The notes beneath the pieces are model-generated. The model did no database searches. It saw nothing but the letters and a program-made list of their open reading frames with translations, and had not been told where the DNA came from. A stretch of 64,000 nt of DNA from Pseudovirgaria hyperparasitica. Taxonomy: Eukaryota > Ascomycota > Dothideomycetes > Acrospermales > Acrospermaceae. The position numbers were made by a program, and so were the translations under genes. The stretch lies in NCBI RefSeq assembly GCF_010093815.1, contig NW_022985554.1, forward strand, positions 1,148,999 to 1,212,998, in the 5' to 3' direction. Below are positions 43,828 through 55,489 of this stretch, one piece after another; the stretch's first letter is position 1; the number at the start of each line of letters is the position of its first letter.

Positions 43828-46468
43828 CTATTCTCCAGACATGCAATGACAAGTATTGCCACGTTCGTGCTCAGGACTCCCCCGGCTGGGAGGCGGTAAT
43901 GGAGCGACGTCAGGCATGTCCTCGTCGGGTGCGACGACCGACATCTCTGCCAGGGCTGCTTCGGCCTCGAGGGCATCCATCATGACGGCATCGATCGAGT
44001 ATCTTTCCGTACTGATGACCCTTCTCAACCTCGTCTCCACACTTTGAAGCCTCCTCTCGTTCACAGTTGCAGGCGTCCTCACAGTGAAATCTCTACTCTC
44101 GCTCATATCGATATCTGTCGACGCCTTCGTGTTTGCATCATCAAGTATGTCGTCCAAGTCATCGTTTTCCTCTATCCACGGTCGAATCACGAATTCTCTG
44201 ACTAGTACATCACCAGTATTAATCGGGTGTGCCATCGCACTGTCTTTCCGGTCGTCCTTATTCCGTCCAATAGATCGACAGACGACACGTCCGTTGCGCT
44301 CATAGAGCACGCAATTTGCCTTCAGTCCGTGGTTGCCTTGACCTTCAACTCGTAGTATGCTCGCGATCGGATACAGGCTGCCTACCCAGAGCTGCTTCTC
44401 GCGGAAATTCTCGTCCTGCCAAATTCTGCCAGGGATTAGCTGCCGTGTCTCGCCCATCACGTACTCAGCGACAGATTTGTAGCGCGCTAGCGGTCGTTGT
44501 GAGCAGATGGAACCGTCATCATTGTAGAGCTTCTTAAAGCGAGCACCAATCGTAGTGTCCATATTGTCCCAGATCTTGAGAAGCATAGTGTTGAGCATCC
44601 AGCCGTCATAGTTTTTAACTTCGAACGCGAGTTTGGCACCGCCAATCTTCATCAGGAACTCGAAGGGTTTGCGAATGTTGAGATCGAAATGCCATGGAGC
44701 AAGGTGATCTGTCGATCCAGGACTTTCAGGGAAACGGAGAGCTTGATTTTTACAATTATACTTGTCTGGAAAGGTATAGTGCAACGGTGCTGGGGTGAAG
44801 TTACAGTGTCGATATAGACTCGGGGCTTCTTGGCAATTAAGATTAAGCAACTGTACTCCGGCATGTGCCAAAGGATGCTGCCTAGTACCACTGGTTTGAG
44901 CAATTATACGGAGCAGTAATAAGGACGACATACGCGCCTCGTGAGGAGTTGGTACACCAACCATTTCCTTTGGGGACGTGGTGTCACGTATCCACCCGTC
45001 TAGCTTTAGGCCACAGGTATCCGCATGATGCAGGTCAGTGGTTGCCGCCCAACAATCTTTACAGCAGAAAGGTACGTCCATACAACTGTCGCAGACGCTG
45101 AATCCCTCTGATGGTTCGACTGTAAGCCTTTGAACTGTGCGTTGTGTTGGTGCTTCAAATGATCCTTCAGCTATCGTTGTGAACGAATCATCTTGGTCAT
45201 CTTGGTAAGCCTCGTCGTCCTCGGAGACTTCGGTGACTCCTACAACCACGGGAGGAGCGGTTGGCTCGGGAGACATAGAAGGCCCTGGTGACCTCGAGGT
45301 GGGATCTCGCTTATCATTGACGCAAAGGGCGTCTCTGTAAGCTTTTTCAAGCAGCTCTCGCGATGCTGTCAGACTAGCGAAACAGCCTTCACATGTGGGA
45401 TCGTTCCCATATAGAATCGTGCTGACAGACCCGACCATCCATGTAGATCGCTCGCAGAATATTTGCTCCTCCTCTTCCGTGAGATTGTCTTCGGCACAGA
45501 GATGGAGGTTGAGCACCTGTAAGCTTTCACCACGAATGCTGACATTCTTATTGCCATTGAGCGCAGATTTGTTCAATTTCTTAAGCGTTTCATTGAATTT
45601 TCCAGTAGTTTCGATATAGTTGTAAGTGTCCCAAGGATATAAACACCGGGGTATCCTCGTGTACTTCATTTCCATGAGTTCGTTTATCAACGGAGTAGAC
45701 GTGTTTCGTTGCAAGTTCAGCCCTGCGGACGCCTCCTCTTTCTGTTGTTTGGCAAGACTTGAGAAAATCTCAGACTCTAAGCTGAATAATTGTTCACGCT
45801 CATCAGATGAGCAAGTAGCCTCGTCATGAGCATCCACCATTACGTCGAGCGCAGACTTAGCTGCACCACCACCAAGCTGGTACAGCGACAGTGCTAACAA
45901 GTACCGGGCTTTCATTTTGAGACCGTAGCAGAAATTGGAATAGTTCTGTACTAGAATGTCCACGTCGTCTGGAAAATCGACCTCCGAGAGAAAGATTCTG
46001 ATGCTTCCGAGTTTCGTGTTCAGCCATGGGAGTTCCCCTCGAGCGATATAGCATGTTGGGGGCAAGGTCCAAGGCTCTTCTCTAACATCTGCAGCTATGT
46101 TCATGTATTTGAGAAAGTGCTCAATCTGATCTCTCCACAAGTTCTCCTGCTCGTCAATCATGCCAATGTTGGCAGCGTGCATGGCTCTGCATTACTATGT
46201 CAGTACGACACTCTAATGTAAGACTTGCGGACTACCTGTATGCATCCATTGCGGCCAACTCCGGATAGTCAAGCAGGAGATGGGCAAGGGCCCTACCGAT
46301 GAAAGCGCAAGCATGACCTGGTGACGTTCTCGTTAAGACTTCTTCTGTGTAAAGCCCTTCTGCTTCGACGTAATGAGCTTTGACGAGGTACCCATTTGCC
46401 TTGTCGATCTTTTGGGCAGCTCGTTTGAGTGCCCTGGACGAGTGACGATCATCGCCTGCGAGCGACAT
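43828..46468 (-). CDS. TPR-MYND zinc-finger protein (SMYD-related, no clear SET domain)
   Basis: Exons are 46468-46236 and 46186-43828, phase matching, giving 863 residues. Residues 1-200 are helical with a TPR-like start (ALKRAAQKIDKANGYLVKAHYVEAEGLY; AFIGRALAHLLLDYPELAAMDAYRA). The region around 250-330 (GESLQVLNLHLCAEDNLTEEEEQIF) precedes the MYND finger. The finger has DPTCEGCF, then an insertion of about 85 acidic residues, then VCDSCMDVPFCCKDCWAATTDLHHADTCG. The C-terminal half (NFTPAPLHYTFPDKYNCKNQAL; LIPGRIWQDENFREKQLWVGSL) is unrecognised and acidic towards the end. MYND fingers bind proline-rich peptides. In SMYD enzymes they flank a SET methyltransferase domain; no NHS/Y signature of SET was found here, so methyltransferase activity is not claimed. 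Confidence 0.75.
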
Positions 46469-47810
46469 ATTTACAACTCACTTGAAATAATGCAGAGGCT
46501 GAATGCGATACTCATACGGGGGATATCAGGAGAGGGAGCCTCGAATGAGTGGAAAAAGGAAAATGAGCTGCTATCGAGTTGGAAGACAATGGAAGGTGTT
46601 TCAAGGTCGGCGACCTGGCGAAGCTGCCGGGCATTGTTTACATGAACAAGGAAGGAACACACACAGCGCTCACACTGGTAGAAGTGAATTCCCCTGTCTC
46701 GCTAATCATAGCAGGTATTCACTTCAGCGCTTACAGTGTTTGTGCTCACTCATAACGGCTTCTTCTACGTTCAGATCGCTATGCTCAGTCGAAAGTGAAA
46801 AGGATTGTACGACAGTGTTTGGGAGACGGCATGATGATCACGTCTCGCACAATCTTGGTGTTGTGCCTATTGGCAGTCTCTATTCTCTGAGATCATCCGT
46901 GGGCTCAGCCCTGTGGTCGATCTACCTAATATACGTTGTGCACAGATTGAGAGGCGTGAACAACGCGTCTTCGGAGACATTGACCAACGCTCAGGTGTTG
47001 ACAGTGAAATCGGGAGACTTGGATCTGGACATGCCTTAAGAATAGAAACGATGCTTGGCCATCAGTAGGTTCGTGCGTGAAATTGACGTTCAAAGAAATG
47101 TGGTATTGTTTTGTAGTAAGCTCTCTCTAGGAGGTGAAAACAAGCAAATTGATTAATGGGCCCCGGTAATAAGTTCCCACTGTTACTGTGCCACCCGTCA
47201 GCCACCCGTCAACGCCACAGGAGACACAAAGCTTAAGGCTAGAGCTGCAAAGTAATTAGTGACTGTGCACGAGCTTCTTGGCTTCACAAGCTCATCATCT
47301 GATGTGATGCGCTGCGATGCGATGCCCGCGACTAATATACATAGTACAATATTAAGCCTTTCCAAGCATGGCTTGTTGGCGATCTCTGCTCCGTGCTCCT
47401 CAGCAGAACAACCATCCCATCCACCCCCGGACCATGGTTCTCCGCCTCTATTGTGCTTCGGACTGCTCGCACATTCATTGCGCGCCCAGCACCAGCAGTC
47501 TCTCCTCTGGTACCGGGTGCTGTAGCTCTTTAGCCCGACCCAGAGTCTGGTAGCTCTATTAATTTATTACCTGGTGTTAGACTTTCAATCCTGCGATTAA
47601 TTGTCCTCTTCGAGAACACCCTCAGACTTCGGCTTCTTCTAATCTTCAGCAGACTTCCTTTGAGACAACCTTGGAAGAACGTGATAGTCTGTAAGTACGA
47701 ATATAACATGTCTCATTTGCGACCATGGCAGACCTGACTCGCATTCCACAGACAATCTACCAATCAGCCACTTCGCTCGCATCAACGTCCAAACATTCAG
47801 AATAAGCATC
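46469..47810. other. Intergenic with coding-like pieces
   Basis: This 1.34-kb spacer lies between the divergent TPR-MYND gene and the small membrane-protein gene. It contains a coding-like + strand segment at 46565-47068 (see the separate entry). GGGAGACTTGG/GGAGACATTG-type short repeats occur near 47000. The remaining part, 47069-47810, shows no supported gene and should include the promoter of the gene at 47811. Confidence 0.5.
46565..47068 (+). pseudogene. Possible two-exon gene fragment, frameshifted
   Basis: The + strand reads AIELEDNGRCFKVGDLAKLP then GIVYMNKEGTHTALTLVEV up to 46714. There a GTATTC donor and a TTCAG acceptor at 46774 join in phase to DRYAQSKVKRIVRQCLGDGM and a hydrophobic TILVLCLLAVSIL ending at TGA 46888-46890. 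The next frame then continues SEIIRGLSPVVDLPNIRC and ERREQRVFGDIDQRSG to TAG 47066-47068. A shift near 46885 would connect the two. No ATG precedes the first part, as it starts only 96 bases from the divergent MYND gene. The family is unknown. It is either a truncated gene or a chance open region. Confidence 0.3.
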
Positions 47811-48059
47811 ATGGCCGCTGTCAATTTTGCCCTCCTCGCCCGCTCCGACGAAGCAAGAGCTGCCGTCGAGAAGCTTGCCCGCCGTAAGAATTGGGCAGCT
47901 CGCGAACCAGGCGTCATTGTCGTCTTCATTATCATCTCCCTAATCGTATTCCTCCTCGTTGGTCTACATGCCTCAAAGCAGTACAAGGCCCACAAATTGA
48001 AGAAGGAAAACGAGAAGGCGATGGCTTTAGTGCTCCCGCCTGTCCGGGAGGCCCAGTGA
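47811..48059 (+). CDS. Small single-pass membrane protein, hypothetical
   Basis: A single exon encodes 82 residues. Residues 1-32 are amphipathic and Ala/Arg-rich (MAAVNFALLARSDEARAAVE). One strong transmembrane helix follows at about 34-52 (GVIVVFIIISLIVFLLVGL), then a short basic tail (KQYKAHKLKKENEK). No signal peptidase site is evident, so it is likely a tail-facing-cytosol membrane protein. The family was not recognised. The ATG context is good (ATCATGG), and the codon pattern and compact architecture argue that it is real. It has its own 600-nt spacer to MSH3. Confidence 0.6.
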   Translation: MAAVNFALLARSDEARAAVEKLARRKNWAAREPGVIVVFIIISLIVFLLVGLHASKQYKAHKLKKENEKAMALVLPPVREAQ

Positions 48060-48772
48060 TACACACTCTGCTTGGCCACTGGTCTTGAACGTTTTACTGT
48101 ATGATGGGATGGGACCTTGAATTTGTACATGGGAGATACCCTCTTACTGTTGGGATACAGTTCTGTTAAACGTAGAGTGCTGTTCTGACAGGGCACTTGA
48201 TACCGTCCCATGCGCCGGGTCGCACCTTGTACCCCTCGCTGAAGCTAATATAAATAATTTTCTTCGAGACCTGCATGGGTGTCTATTGCAATCGTGTGAT
48301 CACAGCACTCATGTGGCAATTTACATGAATTCTTTGATCTTCACATTCCATCAGTGTGGTTGAATGTAGTGAATGTTATCCCACTCTACTTCTGATATGA
48401 CGCGACGCCATAAACTGTGGGGATTATGGGAGAAACACAAGCGGCAGCGGGCGGGTAGGTTCAGCGGAGTGGATTGGAGTCAGTGCTCCCAGTGTTGAAA
48501 ATACGTCAGGCAGGTAAACTTAATTTGCTCTGCTGAGTATAGTTACAGCACAGGTGTATATGGCTGAGAAAGCATAAACACTTCTTCGACTAACGCTCAG
48601 CATTATTCACCTTCTCATCTAAGTAGCTTTGTCCTGAGAATTGTCCAATCACGTGATGGCGCGTTTACGCGTCTACGCGTTCGCGCCACATATCTATGCT
48701 TTCCACTATATTTCTGTACTGCAGTTGTCGTTGCTCCGCTAAAGCCACAGCCTCAACCCCAGGCCTCAACAA
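48060..48772. other. Intergenic: MSH3 promoter region
   Basis: This 713-nt gap lies between the small membrane-protein gene and MSH3. Close to MSH3, at 48655-48680, there is a cluster of CGCG-containing hexamers (GCGCGTTTACGCGTCTACGCGTTCGCG) carrying two ACGCGT sites, the core of the MluI cell-cycle box bound by MBF in yeast and linked there to DNA replication and repair genes. This is a motif match only. Confidence 0.5.
48654..48684. promoter_or_regulatory. MCB-like ACGCGT cluster upstream of MSH3
   Basis: Overlapping ACGCGT-type sites lie about 90-115 nt before the MSH3 start codon. The MluI cell-cycle box is the MBF recognition element driving G1/S expression of DNA-synthesis and repair genes in ascomycetes, so its place in front of a mismatch-repair gene makes sense. 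Binding has not been shown here. Confidence 0.5.
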
Positions 48773-51700
48773 ATGGCACCCCAAAGCTCTCCTCTGCCCT
48801 CGACGCAAGCGAAGAAGCAAGCTTCCATCTCAAGCTTCTTCACACCTAAGTCATCAGCGCCGAAATCCTCACCACCTGCCCCGGAAGCTACCACCAGTGG
48901 CGGACACAAACCAGTAAGTAAAGAGCATGGAGACTCTGTGCGCTCAACATCGGGCACAAAGCGATCTCGTGAGGATGGAGAAGAGCATTCACCACTAGCC
49001 CGACCTCAATCGAAGAAGAAGCGTCCTTTGATGGCATCTGCTAGCATTGATGACAGCTTTGAGGCGGGGACTCTCCCCATGACCAATGGATGCACTGCTT
49101 CCAGCTCTGCAACACAAAAGAATGCGAATGGGTTGAAAGTCTCGGGGCGAACGTCCAAATACCTCTTCTCGAGCTCACCTCTGCACGATGAGAACGAAAG
49201 CGACCAGGATACAGAGGAGAAGAAGCAAGAGAAGGACCGCCTACACCAGCGCTTTGTCAGGAAGCTGGGTAGGCCAGAGGCTATGGCAGAGATCAGACGA
49301 CGCAATCATACCGGCACTGAAGACCCCGCCGCTGCTGAGGAGGGCGAGGAAGAGGAGGGCGAGGAAGAAACCCCAGCACTGAAAGGCAGAGGAAGGAGAT
49401 TAGCTGCAACAAAGAAGCCCAAGACACTTACACCTATGGAGAAACAAGTGGTGGAACTCAAAAAGAGCAATATGGATACACTTTTGGTCGTAGAGGTTGG
49501 TTACAAATTCAGGTTTTTCGGTGAAGATGCTAGAATAGCAGCGAAAGAACTGAGCATCGTATGTATACCTGGCAAGTTTCGATTCGACGATCATCCATCA
49601 GAAGCACATCTCGAAAAGTTTGCGTCTGCAAGTATCCCCGTTCACAGACTGCACGTCCATGTCAAGCGACTGGTTGCAGCCGGACACAAGGTCGGCGTAG
49701 TCAGGCAATTGGAAACGGCTGCATTGAAGGCAGTCGGTGATAACCGCAACACGCCGTTTGTCAGGAAACTTACCAATCTGTACACAAAAGGCACGTACAT
49801 CGATGATGTGGAGGGCCTGGAGGGATCTTTGAACACACCTAGCGACCAGGCCCCTGCCACGGGATATCTGCTCTGCATGACAGAAACGAACGCAAAAGGT
49901 TGGGGTGATGATGAGAAGGTTCATGTTGGCATAGTTGCTGTGCAGCCTGCGACTGGCGATATTATATACGATGACTTCGAGGATGGCTTCATGCGGAGTG
50001 AGATCGAGACGCGCCTTTTGCATATCGCCCCTTGCGAATTTCTCATTGTTGGAGAAATGTCGAAAACGACGGAGAAGCTAGTCAGTCATCTGTCGGGAAG
50101 TAAGACAAACGTGTTTGGCGATCAGGCCCGCGTAGAGAGAGTTGCAAAGAACAAGACTATGGCTGCGGAAGCCTTCAGTCATATCTCCAATTTCTATGCG
50201 GATAGAGTGAAGACGGAAGCAGGTTACTCTGCGAACACAGAAACTGCCACACATGTCCTCGATCAAGCACACCAGCTATCTGAGCTCGTATCAATATGCT
50301 TGTCAGCTATGATCAAGCACATGTCTGAGTATGGTCTCGAACATGTGTTTGACCTGACTAAATACTTCCAGCCATTCAGTGCACGATCACATATGCTGCT
50401 GAATGGAAACACACTTACGAGTCTGGAGATCTATCAGAATCAAACTGATCATACTGAGAAGGGCAGTTTGTTCTGGTGTATCAATCGCACGAAAACAAGG
50501 TTCGGTCACCGATTGCTTCGCAAATGGGTAGGCAGGCCTTTACTCGACAAGCTGCAGCTTGAAGACCGCATAGCTGCAGTGGAAGAACTCAAGAAAGGAG
50601 AACACACTATCCCTGTTGATAAGCTGAACCATGTACTAGGTGGTATCAAGGGAGACCTTGAGAAATCTTTACTTCGAATATACTACCAAAAGTGCACGCG
50701 CCCAGAACTCCTGAACGTACTGCAATCCTTACAGGCTATAGGCAATCACTACGCTGGCGTGAAAGGCCCTGAGTCCGCTGGATTCAGGTCTTCAGTCTTG
50801 AATGAAGCCATCACTGCTCTTCCCAAAATTTCTGAAGATGTGGTCGGCTATCTGGAAAGAATAAATCCTCAAGCCGCCAAAGTCGACGACAAATATAACT
50901 TCTTCCGTGACGAGTACGACACCGAAGACATCGTTGCTCACCGCTTAGGAATTGCGACCATAGAAAGCGAACTCGACCACCATCGCGCCGAAGCTGCTGA
51001 GAAGATCAAGAAGAAACGTGTCGACTACACCACCGTCGCTGGCATCGAATATCTCATCGAAATCGACAACAAAGAATTAAAGAATGTTCCAGCATCCTGG
51101 CAGAAGATTAGCGGCACAAAAGCCAAATCGCGATTTCACACTCCCACAGTCATCGCAAAAATTCGTGAACGCGACCAACACAAAGAATCGCTCGCCGCCG
51201 CCTGCGACACCGCTTTCAAGACCCTCCTCACCGACATCAGTACTAGATACCAATCTCTACGCGACTGCATACAGGCCCTCGCCCACCTCGACTGTCTCCT
51301 CAGCCTGGCCACCGTCGCCTCGCAACCTGGCTACACGAAACCTACCTTTACCACCTCCCAAACAATCGCGGTTCAAGGCGCTCGCCACCCCATGGTCGAA
51401 CACCTCCTCCTCGACGCCTACGTTCCCAATGATATCCACCTCTCGCATGACCCCAACACCGCCCCCCGCGCCCTTCTTCTCACCGGCCCAAACATGGGCG
51501 GCAAGAGTTCATACGTACGCTCTGTCGCCCTCACAATCATACTCGCCCAACTCGGCTCCTACGTACCTGCGTCCTCAGCATCTCTACCCCTCCTGGATGC
51601 CGTCTTCACCCGCATGGGCGCACATGACAACATGCTCGCTGGCGAAAGCACATTCATGGTCGAGCTCTCCGAAACCGCAGATATCCTCAAGACTGCCACC

Positions 51701-52174
51701 CCGCGCAGCCTGGTCCTCCTGGACGAATTGGGCCGCGGCACGAGCACGCATGACGGCGTTGCCATTGCCAGCGCCGTACTGGAGTATGTCGTCCGCGAGA
51801 TAGGCTGCTACACTTTGTTTGTCACACATTACCAGACTCTGGCCCATACTACAAAACGCTTCCCCGCTGGCGAGCTGCGCAATGTGCATATGCGCTTTCG
51901 CGAAAATGAAGGCGTAGAGGAGTCGGAAGGTGAGGTGACATTCTTGTATGAAGTCGGCGAGGGCGTCGCGCATCGCAGTTATGGGCTTAATGTAGCGAGA
52001 CTGGCGAGGGTGCCGGGAAGTGTGTTGGAGGTTGCGAGGGAGAAGAGTGGCGAGCTTGAGGGCAGGATGAGAGGAGTCCTAGTGGGCAATGTTGTGAACC
52101 TTGTAGCAAGGGTGATGGAGGAGGGCGATGAGGATGCGGTGGACATGCTAGTAAGGGGTATAGAGGAGCTGTAG
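48773..52174 (+). CDS. MSH3: DNA mismatch repair protein MSH3
   Basis: A single exon encodes 1133 residues. The N-terminal disordered 210 residues open with a PIP box (QASISSFF, residues 16-23) for PCNA binding. The mismatch-binding MutS domain I begins at about 221 ([32 protein letters not shown]). The connector, lever and clamp domains follow to about 850. The ATPase domain has Walker [11 protein letters not shown] near 904, the [12 protein letters not shown] segment, Walker B/signature [14 protein letters not shown] near 983, and FVTHYQTL. Role: with MSH2 it forms MutSbeta, which recognises insertion/deletion loops in the nucleus. The [12 protein letters not shown] variant of domain I is typical of MSH3 rather than MSH6. 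All ATPase motifs are intact. The 3' end is convergent with the MetRS gene. Confidence 0.96.
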   Translation: MAPQSSPLPSTQAKKQASISSFFTPKSSAPKSSPPAPEATTSGGHKPVSKEHGDSVRSTSGTKRSREDGEEHSPLARPQSKKKRPLMASASIDDSFEAGTLPMTNGCTASSSATQKNANGLKVSGRTSKYLFSSSPLHDENESDQDTEEKKQEKDRLHQRFVRKLGRPEAMAEIRRRNHTGTEDPAAAEEGEEEEGEEETPALKGRGRRLAATKKPKTLTPMEKQVVELKKSNMDTLLVVEVGYKFRFFGEDARIAAKELSIVCIPGKFRFDDHPSEAHLEKFASASIPVHRLHVHVKRLVAAGHKVGVVRQLETAALKAVGDNRNTPFVRKLTNLYTKGTYIDDVEGLEGSLNTPSDQAPATGYLLCMTETNAKGWGDDEKVHVGIVAVQPATGDIIYDDFEDGFMRSEIETRLLHIAPCEFLIVGEMSKTTEKLVSHLSGSKTNVFGDQARVERVAKNKTMAAEAFSHISNFYADRVKTEAGYSANTETATHVLDQAHQLSELVSICLSAMIKHMSEYGLEHVFDLTKYFQPFSARSHMLLNGNTLTSLEIYQNQTDHTEKGSLFWCINRTKTRFGHRLLRKWVGRPLLDKLQLEDRIAAVEELKKGEHTIPVDKLNHVLGGIKGDLEKSLLRIYYQKCTRPELLNVLQSLQAIGNHYAGVKGPESAGFRSSVLNEAITALPKISEDVVGYLERINPQAAKVDDKYNFFRDEYDTEDIVAHRLGIATIESELDHHRAEAAEKIKKKRVDYTTVAGIEYLIEIDNKELKNVPASWQKISGTKAKSRFHTPTVIAKIRERDQHKESLAAACDTAFKTLLTDISTRYQSLRDCIQALAHLDCLLSLATVASQPGYTKPTFTTSQTIAVQGARHPMVEHLLLDAYVPNDIHLSHDPNTAPRALLLTGPNMGGKSSYVRSVALTIILAQLGSYVPASSASLPLLDAVFTRMGAHDNMLAGESTFMVELSETADILKTATPRSLVLLDELGRGTSTHDGVAIASAVLEYVVREIGCYTLFVTHYQTLAHTTKRFPAGELRNVHMRFRENEGVEESEGEVTFLYEVGEGVAHRSYGLNVARLARVPGSVLEVAREKSGELEGRMRGVLVGNVVNLVARVMEEGDEDAVDMLVRGIEEL

Positions 52175-52328
52175 AGATGGAGCATACCGGCCAATGGGCA
52201 ACATCGCCATGTCACACGTTTATGTATCGGATGATGCAAGCCGCAAGGCCTTAATATACATCATTGCATGAATACACTATCGACATCCCGTGCGAGTGAT
52301 ACTTTTATCGTACAAGCCCCCAGTTGCA

Positions 52329-54298
52329 TCACTCAGTAGAAGCCAGCGGTGGGAATAACATCCCTGCCTCGCCCTCAGGTATGTCAGGCGACTCCCCATA
52401 AGTCCGATCGCAACCGAATTCACAATGTGCCAACGTCCTCTTCTCCTCGCTCACACCCAGCATGTCCAACAACTGCCTGGCCTTGCCGGGCATGAACGGC
52501 TGCAGTAAGATGCCCAAGACCCTGATCGACTCGACAGCATGGAATATGGTAATGTCAAGCGGCTTATTGAGCCCCTTAGCATTCTCCTCGTTCGATTTCT
52601 TCTTGACCAGCATCCATGGCTCGGTCTGTTGGATGAAGGCATTTGCATGCAGCGGCAACTCAATAATGGCCTGAAGTGCCTGATTGACGTCGTTGTTTGC
52701 CATCATCTGCGAAGCAATATCGCGAGCTTTCTTTATGTGTGCACGCATATCAACATACTCACGATTCTGGCTGTGTTTTTCCGTCGTCTCCATGACGGCG
52801 CGGCGGATGCTCCACTTGCCCTTCAGCAGGCGAGAGACTAAGTTGCCGATTCGATTGCGGAGAATAGTCTGGTATGTGTCGTATATTGCATAGTTGCTGT
52901 AGCTGCTATCTTTAGTAACATTACCGTGAAGAGCAAGGAAACAGCGCAGATTATCCACACCGAACCGGTCGAGTGCGAAAAAGGGGTTGATCACGTTGCC
53001 AGTTGATTTGGACATGCGTTCTTTGCCGAGAAGCCAGTAGCCATGAGTCAGAAATTGTTTGGGAAGGGGAATGTCAAGGGCCATCAGGAATGCGGGCCAG
53101 TAAATACAATGAAAGCTGATTATGATCAGTGGCTGTGGTTGCAAGGTGTATGCATTCCCTGACATACCGCATGATATCTTTGCCGATGATCTGACAATGG
53201 GCTGGCCAGCCACCTATACTCTCCTGTCCCGGGGTCCATGGGAACCCTGCAGCAGTGATATAATTTATGAGAGCGTCTAACCAGACATATATGGTTTGAC
53301 TTGAGTCGGTAGGCACAGGTATCCCCCATGTTAATCGTGCACAGGGCCGCGAAACGGACAAATCTTCAGTGTCCGTGCCAGCTTCCACGCCACGAACGAT
53401 ATCCTGCATTCGCACGTCTGGCAGGATCCAGCGCGGATTATCTTTGTACCATTCCAACAACCTTTCTCGAAAAGCTGAGAGTCGGAATCGGTAATTGATC
53501 TCTGAAACCCATTGAACCTCTTTACCTGTCTCTTTACTGACATTCTTCGTTTTCCCAGTTGCTGTGTCTAGCACACTATGCACTTGAGAAGTAGGATAGA
53601 AGGTCTCATCACTAACGGCATACCAGCCTTCATGCTTCGACTCATATAAGTAGCCCCGATCCGCCAGCATGGACCAAGCATACTGCACAGCTTCTATGTG
53701 ATCCTTGTCGGTAGTCCGTATAAACCGATCGTATTCAACATTACATTCGCTTGCTAGATTCTGCGGGTCTTAGACAGACGGTCACTATAAGCAGAGTGTT
53801 TGGGTGTACCTTGAACAATTGGGCACCGTCGTCGCAGAACGATTTACTTTTGATGCCGGCAAGGGCAGCTGCTTGTTGAATCTAGATTGTTGACAATGGT
53901 CAGGCCGATTGAAAATACAGTCTAATACTGCCATACCTTCATGCCATGCTCATCAGTCCCAGTACACAATATAGCTCTCTTTCCGCATAAAGTGTGCCAT
54001 CTCTTCATTATGTCTCCCAGTATCATGGTGTACATATGCCCAATATGAGGCGCTTTCCTTCCATAAGCTTGGGATAGGCCTTGCGGAGTCGAGAGATATC
54101 ATTCGCACCTGCATTGACATAGAATATAGGCGTAGTGATGTATACTGGCCGGTCATCTGAAGCTGTTGAAGCTGTGCTTGAGTAGTAGTGCCACTGCCGC
54201 AAGTCCGTGCGCAAGGAACATGATGGCAAGAAACTCGTTCGTGATACTATGCGAGAGACGGTACGCAACAGTGGCGGAGGTAGAAGTCGTGGTGCCAT
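52329..54298 (-). CDS. MSM1: Methionyl-tRNA synthetase, mitochondrial
   Basis: Exons are 54298-54109, 54052-53937, 53881-53810, 53760-53168 and 53115-52329, all phases matching, giving 585 residues (yeast Msm1 is similar in length). The N-terminus MAPRLLPPPLLRTVSRIVSR is a mitochondrial presequence. Class I signatures follow: YITTPIFYVNAAPHIGH with HIGH at 66-69, CGTDEHG-type LCTGTDEHGMKIQQAA, and the KMSKS motif as ERMSKSTG at about 356-363. The Met-site segment YVWLDALINYITAAGFP and FHCIYWPAFLMAL are also present. The anticodon-binding helical bundle ends with VESIRVLGILLQPFMPGKA. Reaction: Met plus tRNA-Met plus ATP gives Met-tRNA, for mitochondrial translation. The in-frame extension upstream to 54472 was rejected because it lacks targeting features. 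Confidence 0.95.
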
Positions 54299-54560
54299 TG
54301 CATGAAGCAGATCCCCCGACACGATGAATTCAAGTCGCATGTCCAGAGCTACCAGATATGATGGTCCGAGCTTACAATGGGTAGTCACGTGCAAGGTCCC
54401 ATATGTAAATCTTCCGACCAACACTCCATCTCTATGTTCTGTATCCGTTCTTTTGGCCAGTCCAACACTCATCTGGCATGACTAGCGAACGTAAAACATA
54501 CCGATCGAGTGCTCCGAGACGAGGCAGACAACGTCAAACATCTAGCTCTTTGGCTCGTGC

Positions 54561-54604
54561 CGCTTTCTCCTGCCTTAAACATCGCTTTCTCCTGCCTTAA
54601 ACAT
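54561..54604. repeat. 22-bp tandem duplication
   Basis: CGCTTTCTCCTGCCTTAAACAT occurs twice back to back (54561-54582 and 54583-54604), identical in both copies and non-coding. A recent slippage duplication is likely. Confidence 0.85.
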
Positions 54605-54744
54605 CGAGCCATGCAGAATGGGATGAATCTGGAACAAGATTCTCCACGGAACACGACGGCCCAGTTGAGTGGTGAGATGCGTGCAGGACGTCGTATCTTC
54701 ATCTGCGGAGATAAGGCATCCAAGTCTGGGGTCCCCTGAGTCGA

Positions 54745-55024
54745 GACGCCTCATCTGTCTCTATTCAAACCCATTTTTGTCTTCTATTCAAACCCCCTTT
54801 TAGGCAGTCCCTCACCCAGTCTCCTCTCATAAACCAAGTTCTATTTAGAATACACCCTAGCTATTATGTCAGTTCTGAAACATGCAGACTCTGTTTTGCG
54901 TTCTGCATGCGTACTTGATGTGGACGCCGCCAATGTGCATCTGATGCCTTACGATTCGATACGACCCTTTTGACACCTCAATAGAACCCAGAGTTGAATA
55001 GAGACACCCTGTCATTTAGGCGCA
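54745..55024. mobile_element. Candidate MITE-like element with terminal inverted repeats
   Basis: TGTCTCTATTCAA at 54756-54768 is exactly inverted as TTGAATAGAGACA at 54994-55006. The similarity extends outward to GACGCCT (54745-54751) versus the complement of AGGCGC (55018-55023). It also extends inward, where each arm carries a second TTCTATT copy (54783-54789 and the complement near 54980-54986). The interior of about 200 nt has no ORF. Small size, terminal inverted repeats and no coding capacity fit a miniature inverted-repeat element. A target-site duplication could not be identified with confidence. Confidence 0.4.
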
Positions 55025-55489
55025 TCTAACTATTGGTTTCTCGCATATCGGCCAAGAGCAAGATTCGCCGGAGTCAAGGTCACATCCTTGACCATCTCAT
55101 TCTCCATCGTATCCATCTAGCTGTTCCCAGTTTTTCCTGACCCATCGTCTTTCCTTGCGTAGGATCAAGGTATGCGTCAATATTGAAAGCCTCCTGGACT
55201 GACGACTCGTCCCAACTTGAACGTACACGTTATTTTTTAACAAACTTCGGGGCTGAGTCGTTTGGTTGAAGCCCCTCAATATTGCATTCCTGCTCTGATC
55301 AGACTGGGTCAGTATCAGTATCAACGAGTCCCGCTGTGTTTGAGCCTATATAAAACGCTCAAGTCGCACGAGCTTTTCCTTCCTGTACCAAACAACCTCT
55401 CTGTTCCTCCTTCAGCTTCCTTCACAAGCATCGCCCTCACAACCCAACACCCAGCCTATTCATTCGATACTCTTTTCGGCCTATACACC

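Larger units (their letters stand above)
54299..55489. other. Intergenic with MITE-like inverted repeat
   Basis: This 1.19-kb gap lies between the MetRS start and the small secreted protein gene. It contains a 22-bp tandem duplication at 54561-54604 and a candidate non-autonomous element at about 54745-55024 (both listed separately). The last 200 nt should be the promoter of the secreted peptide gene (TATATAA-like GCCTATATAAAAC near 55345). Confidence 0.6.

Noticed and set aside
43828-46186. SET methyltransferase domain in the MYND protein
   Set aside because: No NHxC / GxGxxA-type SET signature could be found around the finger, so catalysis is not claimed.
47259-47553. Two overlapping small ORFs before the membrane-protein gene
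   Set aside because: No motif, mutually overlapping frames, and composition no different from the surrounding spacer.
54299-54472. Upstream extension of the MetRS reading frame
   Set aside because: It adds residues without targeting character; the ATG at 54298 gives a typical Arg/Leu-rich presequence.
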